Of a stretch of DNA of 7,707 nucleotides, positions 1 through 5,188 are shown one piece after another. The position numbers and the translations under genes were made by a program. Each line of letters begins with the position of its first letter. Position 1 is the stretch's first letter. This stretch comes from Gemmatimonadota bacterium (lineage in GTDB: Bacteria > Gemmatimonadota > Gemmatimonadetes > Longimicrobiales > Longimicrobiaceae). The DNA lies in the NCBI GenBank assembly GCA_019348475.1, contig JAHWJJ010000211.1:1-7707 (forward strand), given 5' to 3'. The notes below the pieces were generated by a model. That model had not been told where the DNA came from. It made no database searches and saw only the letters and a list, made by a program, of their open reading frames with translations.

Positions 1-134
1 GTGGAGCAGGGTGGTTGCCCGCCAGGAGAGGGCGCTCGGCGGGCCGCTGGATCTCTGCTTCTCGCGATCGAAGGTCTCCCTCCCCGCGAGGAACACGTGG
101 GGGGCGCCGGGGGAGGGGAACGGGCTCGGGCGGC

Positions 135-304
135 GACGCGGGCCCTCTCCCCCGCCAGGCCTTTCGCTCGTTCCTCGCGACGGCTGGCGACCCCTCCGCC
201 AACCCCGGGGGAGGGGTGGTGTGGAGCACGCTCTCATCCGCCAGGCGAAGTTCAACCTCCCCCAGGGTTTTTTGGGGGAGGTCGCGAGGCGGCGAGCGGG
301 TGGG
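135..304. repeat. Hairpin-bearing repeat unit, copy 1
   Basis: This unit starts with GACGCGGGCCCTCTCCCCCG and ends near GCGGGTGGG. It aligns without gaps to 330-499, with about 15 mismatches over 170 positions counted by eye. It contains an imperfect hairpin at 191-216 (CCCCTCC pairing with GGAGGGG) and a stronger one at 256-281 (CCTCCCCC pairing with GGGGGAGG around AGGGTTTTTT). The central CTTTCGCTCGTTCCTCGCGA segment is conserved in both copies. The family appears to be a dispersed intergenic repeat; whether it is an RNA element, a nucleoid site or a terminator remnant cannot be told from here. Confidence 0.8.
256..281. repeat. 8-bp stem inverted repeat with T-rich loop
   Basis: CCTCCCCC (256-263) pairs perfectly with GGGGGAGG (274-281); the 10-nt loop is AGGGTTTTTT. 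It resembles a terminator stem, but the T-run lies in the loop and not after the stem, so intrinsic termination on the plus strand is not expected. The 12-mer TCAACCTCCCCC that opens it (252-263) recurs at 7601-7612, showing that the motif belongs to a family present at both ends of this window. Confidence 0.7.
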
Positions 305-329
305 GGCGCGGCTGGGACTGCCCACGCCA

Positions 330-499
330 GACGCGGGCCCTCTCCCCCGCCAGGCTTTTCGCTCGTTCCTCGCGACGGCTGGCGACCCCTCCCCCAGCTG
401 CGGGGGAGGGGTGGCGCGGAGCAGGCTGTAATCCGCCAGGCGAAGTTCCACCTCCCCCAGGGGTTTTTCGGGGAGGTCGCGAGGCGCCGACCGGGTGGG
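330..499. repeat. Hairpin-bearing repeat unit, copy 2
   Basis: This is the second copy of the unit at 135-304, offset by exactly 195 nt. Its first hairpin is better preserved than in copy 1: CCCCTCCCCC (386-395) pairs perfectly over 10 bp with GGGGGAGGGG (402-411) around AGCTGC. Its second hairpin is slightly weaker: CCTCCCC (451-457) pairs with GGGGAGG (470-476) and a C:C mismatch closes the loop. Some differences sit inside stems and others in loops, which fits independent drift of two elements or an old tandem duplication. Confidence 0.8.
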
Positions 500-576
500 A
501 ACCTGGCTGTCGCGGGACCCGGTTCGAAGCGCGATCGCCTTCTCCCGTGTCCGCGGGGAACGAGCGGGGAGCGGCC

Positions 577-586
577 GGGGGAGGGG
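577..586 (+). promoter_or_regulatory. Purine-rich ribosome binding site for the gene at 594
   Basis: GGGGGAGGGG ends 7 nt before the ATG at 594, a suitable Shine-Dalgarno spacing. It supports the start at 594 over upstream in-frame starts. The same 10 bases belong to the local repeat family (identical 13-mer at 106-118), so the binding site may have been provided by a repeat remnant. Confidence 0.5.
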
Positions 587-593
587 CGCCGTG

Positions 594-1766
594 ATGCGCG
601 CGCTCTTCGTCAACTCCGGGATCCTGGGCCACGCCTCCGTCGCGCGCCTCTTCCGCGAGGTCGCGGACCGTGATCCATCCATCGACGCCACGCACCTGGA
701 CCTGAGCGCGGAGCTCACCCCGGCGGAGCGCGTGGTCCGCCGGCTGATGTGCGCGGGCCCGGCGCCGGGCTCGTCCGCCGCGGCCTCGCTGGCGCTGCCA
801 CGCTTGCGGCACGAACTGCACGCGGGGGTGCTGGCTGCGCGGCGTATCCGCGCGCTGGAGCGGTCGGGGAACGCGTTCGACGTCATCCACTTCCACACGC
901 AGGCCACGGCGTACGCCAGCCTGGGGCGGATGCGGCGGACGCGCTCCGTCGTCTCCATCGACGTGACGCAGCGGCTGGCCAGCGGCGAGGTGCCGGCGGG
1001 GCTGGCGCGGCTGGACTACGCGCCCAACGCCGTGATGGACCGCCGCGTCTTCCGCGCCGCCGCCGCGATCACCGCCACCTCGCGCTGGGCCGCGGACGAC
1101 CTGCTGCGCGACCAGCCGCGGCTGGCGGAGCGCGTGCACGTGATGCCGTATCCCGTGCCGCTGGACGGCTTCGAGGCGGGGTGGATCGACGAGCGCGCGG
1201 CGCGGAGTCCGGAGGCGCCGGTGCGCGTCCTCTTCATCGGCGGGGACTGGGTGCGCAAGGGCGGGCCGGAGCTGCTGGAAGCGTGGCGCGCGGGCGGATT
1301 TGCGGAGCGCGCGTGCCTGGACGTGGTGACGGACTGGCCCGGCGTCACGGCGCTGGATGCGGGCGGGCTGGCCGTGCATCGCGGCGTGCGGGCGTACACG
1401 CCGGCGTGGTTCCAGCTGTGGCGCCGCGCGGACCTGTTCGCCATGCCCACGCGCGGCGAGGCGTTCGGGATGGTGTTCCAGGAGGCCGCCGCCGCCGGGC
1501 TCCCGGCCATCGGCACGCGCATCAACGCCATCCCCGAGATCGTGCAGCACGGCGCCACGGGGCTCCTCGTTCCACCCGACGACCCCCGCGCCCTGGCGGA
1601 CGCCCTCCGCCGCCTGGTGGACGATCCCGCGCTGCGGACCCGGCTGGGAGGTGCGGCGCGCGCCCGCATCGAGCAAATTGCATCCTTCGACCGCTACGCC
1701 GCCCGGCTGGGCGCGGTCCTGCGGGGCGCCGTCTCCTCCGACTGGCTGCCTTCGCGCGCCGAATGA
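594..1766 (+). CDS. GT4-family glycosyltransferase (GT-B fold)
   Basis: Predicted 390-residue retaining glycosyltransferase that would move a sugar from a nucleotide-sugar donor to a growing glycan or lipid-linked acceptor on the cytoplasmic side. The N-terminal Rossmann half begins MRALFVNSG and carries a His-rich strand end, HFHT, at about 99-102. The C-terminal donor-binding half begins near FIGGDWVRKGG (214-224). The retaining-GT signature E-x7-E is present in GEAFGMVFQE (E289 and E297), followed by the usual GLP and GLLVPPDDP segments. Length is normal for the family. I chose the ATG at 594 because a purine-rich Shine-Dalgarno sequence lies 7 nt upstream; GTG at 591 is in frame and one codon longer, and translation further upstream gives repeat-derived peptide. 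The gene stands alone, separated from the glycan operon at 2479 by a minus-strand toxin-antitoxin remnant. Donor and acceptor sugars cannot be read from sequence. Confidence 0.9.
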   Translation: MRALFVNSGILGHASVARLFREVADRDPSIDATHLDLSAELTPAERVVRRLMCAGPAPGSSAAASLALPRLRHELHAGVLAARRIRALERSGNAFDVIHFHTQATAYASLGRMRRTRSVVSIDVTQRLASGEVPAGLARLDYAPNAVMDRRVFRAAAAITATSRWAADDLLRDQPRLAERVHVMPYPVPLDGFEAGWIDERAARSPEAPVRVLFIGGDWVRKGGPELLEAWRAGGFAERACLDVVTDWPGVTALDAGGLAVHRGVRAYTPAWFQLWRRADLFAMPTRGEAFGMVFQEAAAAGLPAIGTRINAIPEIVQHGATGLLVPPDDPRALADALRRLVDDPALRTRLGGAARARIEQIASFDRYAARLGAVLRGAVSSDWLPSRAE

Positions 1767-1788
1767 CGAATCCGCCTCCAGCGCTGGT

Positions 1789-1809
1789 TCGGGCACTTGA
1801 TTGGCCCGA
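1789..1809. terminator. Weak hairpin between convergent genes
   Basis: TCGGGC (1789-1794) pairs with GCCCGA (1804-1809) around a 9-nt loop, just after the glycosyltransferase stop and before the end of the minus-strand pseudogene. The location suits a terminator, but the stem is only 6 bp and there is no T-run on either side. It may be chance in GC-rich DNA. Confidence 0.2.
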
Positions 1810-1843
1810 GCGTCGGCCGGGAGGCCTTGCCGCGGGGAGGGGC

Positions 1844-2055
1844 CTACCTCGTGTAAGGCTGGGTCAGGGCGAGACCCGCTACACCTCGGTAGTGCTTCAA
1901 ATTGAACGTGCAGAGGGTTGCATTCTGTCCCAACGCCGTTCCATGACGACGAAGCCCGGCACCGCCAGCGGCTGCGTCTGGGCGCCGAACCAGGAAACCG
2001 CCGGCGCGTGGCCGCGCTGGACGTCGATCAAGACGTCCGTGTCGAGAAGGTACAC
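1844..2055 (-). pseudogene. PIN-domain (VapC-like) toxin, internally deleted and frameshifted
   Basis: The minus strand encodes two separated parts of a PIN ribonuclease. Starting at the GTG at 2055-2053, the first part reads MYLLDTDVLIDVQRG and continues to GFVVME (E39), giving the first PIN strand with its acidic residues (D5, D7) and the conserved helix Glu. In that frame it then runs into unrelated residues and stops at 1899-1897 after 52 codons. The family's typical C-terminal end, LGQNATLCTFNLKHY through TQPYTR, appears in another frame from about 1936 to the stop at 1846-1844. The junction is near 1937-1941. Intact relatives are usually around 130 residues; about 70 remain, so some 55-65 middle residues, including the central catalytic Asp region, are missing. 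It lies 2 nt after the antitoxin stop, as in vapBC pairs. An active toxin is very unlikely; a 52-residue fragment might still be made. Confidence 0.8.
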
Positions 2056-2057
2056 GG

Positions 2058-2321
2058 CTACAAAAGGGTGCGGTTCTGGTTCCGCTCCCGGAGCTCACGC
2101 GCAAACGAGACGGGATCCTCGATGTCTCGGCGGCTGCCGATCACTCCCTCCCAGTATTCCACGAGTTCCGCGCCCGTGAGGGGCTCGTCACCGGATGCCG
2201 GCAGGGTGCGGCTGCTCGCCAGGACGCGAAGCGCGTACTCGGCCAGGGGCAGGCCCAGGCGGGCCGCCTCGATGGAGAGTTCCTCTTCCAGCTCTCGGGG
2301 GAGATTCAGCGTGATCGTCAC
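2058..2321 (-). CDS. VapB/RHH-like antitoxin, partner of a decayed PIN toxin
   Basis: Small protein of 87 residues from GTG at 2321-2319. Its N-terminus, MTITLNLPRELEEELS, has the alternating strand followed by an amphipathic helix (IEAARLGLPLAEYALRVLA) seen in ribbon-helix-helix antitoxins, which dimerise, bind their own operator and neutralise a toxin through the C-terminus. The acidic/aromatic C-terminal half (ELVEYWEGVIG, DPVSFARELRER) would be the toxin-binding part. I chose the GTG because GAGGAG (2334-2329) lies 7 nt upstream; a TTG at 2345-2343 would add 8 residues but would place the start inside a palindrome that looks regulatory. The gene directly precedes the broken PIN toxin on the same strand. 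The frame itself looks intact. It could be a solitary antitoxin guarding against a related toxin elsewhere, or a gene on its way to loss. The exact antitoxin family is uncertain. Confidence 0.75.
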   Translation of the reverse strand: MTITLNLPRELEEELSIEAARLGLPLAEYALRVLASSRTLPASGDEPLTGAELVEYWEGVIGSRRDIEDPVSFARELRERNQNRTLL

Positions 2322-2328
2322 GACGCGG

Positions 2329-2334
2329 CTCCTC
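2329..2334 (-). promoter_or_regulatory. Shine-Dalgarno of the antitoxin gene
   Basis: GAGGAG on the minus strand, 7 nt ahead of GTG 2321-2319. This decides the start in favour of GTG over the TTG at 2345, whose upstream sequence has no comparable purine run. Confidence 0.6.
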
Positions 2335-2341
2335 GATGGCG

Positions 2342-2360
2342 TCAACGTTGAAGAATACTA
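2342..2360 (-). promoter_or_regulatory. Candidate antitoxin promoter element and palindromic operator
   Basis: TCAACGTTGA at 2342-2351 is a perfect 10-bp palindrome. On the minus strand a -10-like TAGTAT (2360-2355) lies just upstream of it, so the palindrome would sit about where transcription of the antitoxin begins. Ribbon-helix-helix antitoxins commonly repress their own operon by binding such palindromes. I see no convincing -35 hexamer at the expected distance, so the promoter call is tentative. Confidence 0.35.
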
Positions 2361-2478
2361 ACATCGCAGCCGATCCATGCGCGACGGGTGCGAAACTTGT
2401 GCTCGGGCGCGCTTGCCGGGCGCCGGCTACGGGAGCACCTTGCGGGCGCGCGACCCGGGGCTCGCGGGGTGCTGAACT

Positions 2479-3354
2479 TTGGACGATCAACATCATCCGC
2501 TCAGTCGATTGACTCAGGAGCCCATCCACACCGCCGAAGGACGCGCCTATCGCCGCCGCTCTCCGCTGGAGGCGGTGGGCGCGGCGGTGTCGCGGCTGCT
2601 GCCGGAAAGCGGGCCGCGGCGCTGGCTGCGCGCGCTGTACCGCGGCGCGCTGGGCGGGGGGCGCGGCATCGCCTGCACCCTTCCCGGCGGGGAAACGGTG
2701 CGGGTGTTGCCGGAGTACCGCTTCATCGGCTGGAACCCGGTGGAGTACGCCGCCTTTCGCGCCGCCTCCGCGCCCGGCGGCGTGGCCCTGGACGTGGGGG
2801 CCAACGTGGGCGCGTACGCGCTGCTCTTCGGCGCGTGGATGCGGCCCGGCGGCCGGGTCTACGCCTTCGAGCCGTCGCCGCGCGCCTTTGACGGGCTGCG
2901 GCGGCACGTGGAGATCAACGGCCTGGCGCAGGTGGTGCGGCCGGTGCGCGCGGCGGTGAGCGACGCGGAGGGGACGGCGGCGCTGGCGGGGGCGGACCAG
3001 CAGGGAACCAGCCGCCTGGCACACCCGGACGACGGGGACACGATGACGGTGGAGACGATGACGATCGACGGCTTCTGCGCGCGCGAGGGGATCACTCCCA
3101 CGCTCATCAAGATCGACGTGGAGGGGTGGGAGCTGGAGGCCCTGCGCGGCGCCCGCGAAACCATCGCCCGCGGCGGCGGCGGCCTGGCGCTGTTCGTGGA
3201 GATGCACCCCACCGCCTGGCGCGAGCGCGGCCTGGCGGCGGACGACGTGCGGGCCGAGCTGCACCGGCAGGGGCTGCGCGCCGTGCCCCTGCGCCCCGTG
3301 GCGGACCCCTGGGCGCTGGAAGGCGAGTGCCTGCGCCTGGAGCGCGCCCTATGA
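2479..3354 (+). CDS. FkbM-family SAM-dependent methyltransferase
   Basis: Class I methyltransferase of 291 residues from the TTG at 2479. FkbM-type enzymes typically O-methylate sugars or polyketides using S-adenosylmethionine. The SAM-binding motif I is DVGANVGAYALLFG (from D105). The acidic end of strand 2, which contacts the SAM ribose, is FEPSP (E131). The family-typical LIKIDVEGWELEAL (D213, E215, G216) and FVEMHP (E241) follow. The start is not firm: TTG 2479 has only GGGG 9 nt upstream; a second in-frame TTG is at 2509; the best purine run, AGGAG at 2517-2521, has no standard start codon after it. All alternatives keep the catalytic domain. It is the first gene of the operon; its stop overlaps the next start as ATGA. 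Among glycosyltransferases, the most likely job is methylating a sugar of the glycan; methylating a lipid or other acceptor is possible. Confidence 0.9.
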   Translation: MDDQHHPLSRLTQEPIHTAEGRAYRRRSPLEAVGAAVSRLLPESGPRRWLRALYRGALGGGRGIACTLPGGETVRVLPEYRFIGWNPVEYAAFRAASAPGGVALDVGANVGAYALLFGAWMRPGGRVYAFEPSPRAFDGLRRHVEINGLAQVVRPVRAAVSDAEGTAALAGADQQGTSRLAHPDDGDTMTVETMTIDGFCAREGITPTLIKIDVEGWELEALRGARETIARGGGGLALFVEMHPTAWRERGLAADDVRAELHRQGLRAVPLRPVADPWALEGECLRLERAL

Positions 3355-3989
3355 GCCCCCACTCCGGGCGCAACGCCACCGCGCAGGCCGGCTTTCCCAA
3401 GGGCCGCGTGGGATGGCTGATCGGCGCCATCCTGCTGGCCATCCTCATCGCGGCCGTCGTCATCGTCCGCGGGCCGTGGGGGCCGCCGATCTCGAAGTTC
3501 GGCGCCGGGGCGCGGACGGCGGCGCTGCTGCTGGTGGCGGCCGTGCCCATCGGCGCGCTGGCGTGGGCGTGGAAGCGGCTGCCGCGGTGGGGGCGGCGCG
3601 TGGCGCCCATGCCGCTGGGCGTGCTGTCGCTGATGCTGGCCCTGCTCGCCTTCGCGCAGGCCAAGGTGTTCGCGGAGCGCGTGCGGATGGGGCGCGACCC
3701 CGCCACCGTCGCGGCCGCCAACCTGGCGCGCGGCGACACGCTCTTCTGGGCGGTGGAGGACTCCGTCGGCAACCTGCTGGCGCCGCCGCTGGTGAACCGC
3801 TGCATCATCAACCGCTACGAAACCCGCATCACCCCCGGGACGGACGGGATGACGATGAACGCCCGCCACGCCCGCTACCGTCGGCGCGCCACGGAGCGCG
3901 CGCGGCGCCACAACGAGCTGGTAATCGCGCGGCTGGGCATCCCGGCGGAAGAGGTGCGGCGGCAGACGGACGCGTTCTGCCCCGACTGA
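3351..3989 (+). CDS. Unrecognised membrane protein with three predicted helices
   Basis: I do not recognise this 212-residue protein. Visible features are three hydrophobic segments at about 20-40 (WLIGAILLAILIAAVVIV), 55-74 (AALLLVAAVPIGALAWAW) and 86-106 (PLGVLSLMLALLAFA), then a soluble C-terminal part (107-212) rich in Arg, with two cysteines (C151, C210). The strongly basic loop 75-83 (KRLPRWGRR) and the basic N-terminus suggest N-in topology, which would put the C-terminal domain outside the cytoplasm, where the two cysteines could form a disulfide; this is inference. The ATG overlaps the methyltransferase stop (ATGA), and the next gene begins 8 nt after its stop. Its place inside a glycan operon suggests a role in export, anchoring or assembly of the polymer, but nothing in its sequence resembles a flippase, ligase or polymerase, all of which are far larger. 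Coding status is well supported by the tight packing and the coherent hydrophobic pattern. Confidence 0.8.
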   Translation: MSPHSGRNATAQAGFPKGRVGWLIGAILLAILIAAVVIVRGPWGPPISKFGAGARTAALLLVAAVPIGALAWAWKRLPRWGRRVAPMPLGVLSLMLALLAFAQAKVFAERVRMGRDPATVAAANLARGDTLFWAVEDSVGNLLAPPLVNRCIINRYETRITPGTDGMTMNARHARYRRRATERARRHNELVIARLGIPAEEVRRQTDAFCPD

Positions 3990-3991
3990 GG
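3988..3991 (+). promoter_or_regulatory. Shine-Dalgarno fixing the GTG start at 3998
   Basis: GAGG overlaps the stop codon of the membrane-protein gene and lies 6 nt before GTG 3998. It supports this GTG as the start of the next glycosyltransferase, whose conserved first strand (RILFANDG) begins right there; the same frame is open far upstream but only as a shadow of the preceding gene. Confidence 0.5.
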
Positions 3992-3997
3992 CGCCCG

Positions 3998-5188
3998 GTG
4001 CGCATCCTTTTCGCCAACGACGGCATCGGCGACGCGGGCGGGGTACAGAACTACCTGGCCGCGGTGATGCCGGCGCTGGCGGAACGCGGGCACCATATCG
4101 CGCTCCTTCACCTGGACCCGCGCCGGCCGGAAGCGCCCTCGCCCGCGCCGCACGGGGCGCCGCACTTCGGGATGGCGGAGATGGGCACGGACGCGGCGCT
4201 GTTCGCCGCGCTGGCGTGGGAGCCGGACGTGGCCTTCGTCCACAACATGCGCCCGCTGGAGGTGGACCGCCGCCTCTGCGCCGCCGTGCCGACCGTCAAG
4301 TTCATGCACGGCTACTTCGGCACCTGCGTCAGCGGCCAGAAGGCGCACCTGTTCCCCGCGCGGGAGGTCTGCGGAAAGCCGCTCGGCCCCGGCTGCATCC
4401 CTATCTACGCCGTTCGCCGCTGCGGGCGGATGCGTCCGGGGTACGTCGCCGCGGGGTACCGCTGGGCCAACGAGCAGAACGCCCTGTTCGGCCGCTACGC
4501 ACGGATCGTCACCGCCAGCCGCCACATGCGCGACGAGTACCTGCGCAACGCGGCCCCCGAGGGGCGCGTGCAGCTCATCTCCCTCTTTCCCACCGTCACC
4601 GGCCAGCCGGCCCCGCCCCCGCCCGAGTTCCGCCTCCTCTTCCTGGGCCGGATGACGACCATCAAGGGCGGCGACCTGCTGATCCACGCCGTGGCCGATG
4701 CCTCCGCGCGCTGGGGCCGTCCCATCCCGCTGACCATGGCGGGCGACGGGCCGCAGCGCGCGGAGTGGGAGCGGCTGGCGGCGCGGCTGGGCGTGGACGC
4801 TACCTTCACGGGATGGGTGGACGACCAGGCGCGCGCGGAGCTCTTCCGCGCGGCGTCGCTCCTGGCGGTGCCCAGCGTCTGGCCGGAGCCGTTCGGGCTG
4901 GTGGGGCTGGAGGCCGGCGTGTTCGGGGTGCCATCGGTGGCGTTCGACGTGGGCGGGATCCGCGACTGGCTGTCGGCGGGGAAGAACGGTTACCTGATCT
5001 CCGGTGCACGCCCCAGGGCCGTCGCGCTGGCGGACGCGCTGATGCTCGCCCTGCGCGACCCGGACCACCTGCGGCGGATGCGGGTCGGCGCGCGCGAGGT
5101 CGCGAGCGCGTTCTCGCTGTCGCTGCACGTGGAGATTCTGGAGACGGTCCTCTGCACCGCCGCAAACCGCCCGGCGCCGGCGGGATGA
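3998..5188 (+). CDS. GT4-family glycosyltransferase with a four-cysteine segment
   Basis: Predicted 396-residue retaining glycosyltransferase, GT-B fold. The N-terminal domain has MRILFANDG and the acceptor-side glycine loop GGVQNYL (14-20). The C-terminal donor-binding domain begins near LLFLGRMTTIKGG (213-225), with E-x7-E in PEPFGLVGLE (E297, E305) and a DVGGIRDWL loop beyond it. Between the domains' core strands, after HGYFGTC, lies a segment with four cysteines (C110, C125, C133, C142). From memory, comparable Cys-rich insertions after an HxY motif occur in a subset of GT4 enzymes and may bind metal; this is not established here. The GTG start is chosen for its Shine-Dalgarno sequence and because the first conserved strand follows at once. 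The stop overlaps the next start as ATGA. Likely role: adding one sugar of the glycan repeat. Donor and linkage are unknown. Confidence 0.92.
   Translation: MRILFANDGIGDAGGVQNYLAAVMPALAERGHHIALLHLDPRRPEAPSPAPHGAPHFGMAEMGTDAALFAALAWEPDVAFVHNMRPLEVDRRLCAAVPTVKFMHGYFGTCVSGQKAHLFPAREVCGKPLGPGCIPIYAVRRCGRMRPGYVAAGYRWANEQNALFGRYARIVTASRHMRDEYLRNAAPEGRVQLISLFPTVTGQPAPPPPEFRLLFLGRMTTIKGGDLLIHAVADASARWGRPIPLTMAGDGPQRAEWERLAARLGVDATFTGWVDDQARAELFRAASLLAVPSVWPEPFGLVGLEAGVFGVPSVAFDVGGIRDWLSAGKNGYLISGARPRAVALADALMLALRDPDHLRRMRVGAREVASAFSLSLHVEILETVLCTAANRPAPAG

Larger units (their letters stand above)
1..593. other. Non-coding repeat-rich intergenic tract
   Basis: I see no credible gene in this stretch. 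Open frames run through it on both strands only because GC-rich sequence has few stops; their translations are low-complexity Pro/Gly/Arg strings that follow the DNA repeats. What it holds is a family of C-tract/G-tract hairpins: two long copies at 135-304 and 330-499, and degenerate pieces at 1-26 (resembling the GTGGAGCA...CCGCCAGG part of the unit), 76-118 and 541-586. An identical 13-mer, GCCGGGGGAGGGG, occurs at 106-118 and 574-586. No clear sigma70-type promoter is visible ahead of the gene at 594. Confidence 0.75.

Noticed and set aside
135..499. CRISPR-like array
   Set aside because: Only two long, diverged units, each with internal hairpins, and no short identical repeats with unique spacers.
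1..673. Overlapping plus-strand open frames in the repeat tract
   Set aside because: The peptides repeat because the DNA repeats (the same 195-nt period), and three frames are open at once; there is no coding signal.
252..1796. Long open frame on the minus strand opposite the first glycosyltransferase
   Set aside because: Its translation is Arg/Pro/Ala-rich with no domain, and it lies opposite a clear GT4 gene; it is a frame shadow typical of high-GC DNA.
1844..2104. Intact 86-codon minus-strand gene
   Set aside because: Only its last ~30 codons match a PIN toxin C-terminus; the earlier part is the wrong frame of the toxin's N-terminal segment and overlaps the antitoxin, so it is described as a pseudogene instead.
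2415..2427. Hairpin GCCGG-GCG-CCGGC ahead of the operon
   Set aside because: Five-base stem in GC-rich DNA with a 3-nt loop and no T-run; expected by chance.
2395..2478. Sigma70 promoter for the methyltransferase operon
   Set aside because: TTGTGC at 2397-2402 has no -10 hexamer at an acceptable distance; the region is too GC-rich to call a promoter by eye.
3875..5128. 417-codon minus-strand open frame
   Set aside because: Low-complexity basic translation opposite a GT4 gene with all its motifs; no ribosome binding site or family resemblance.
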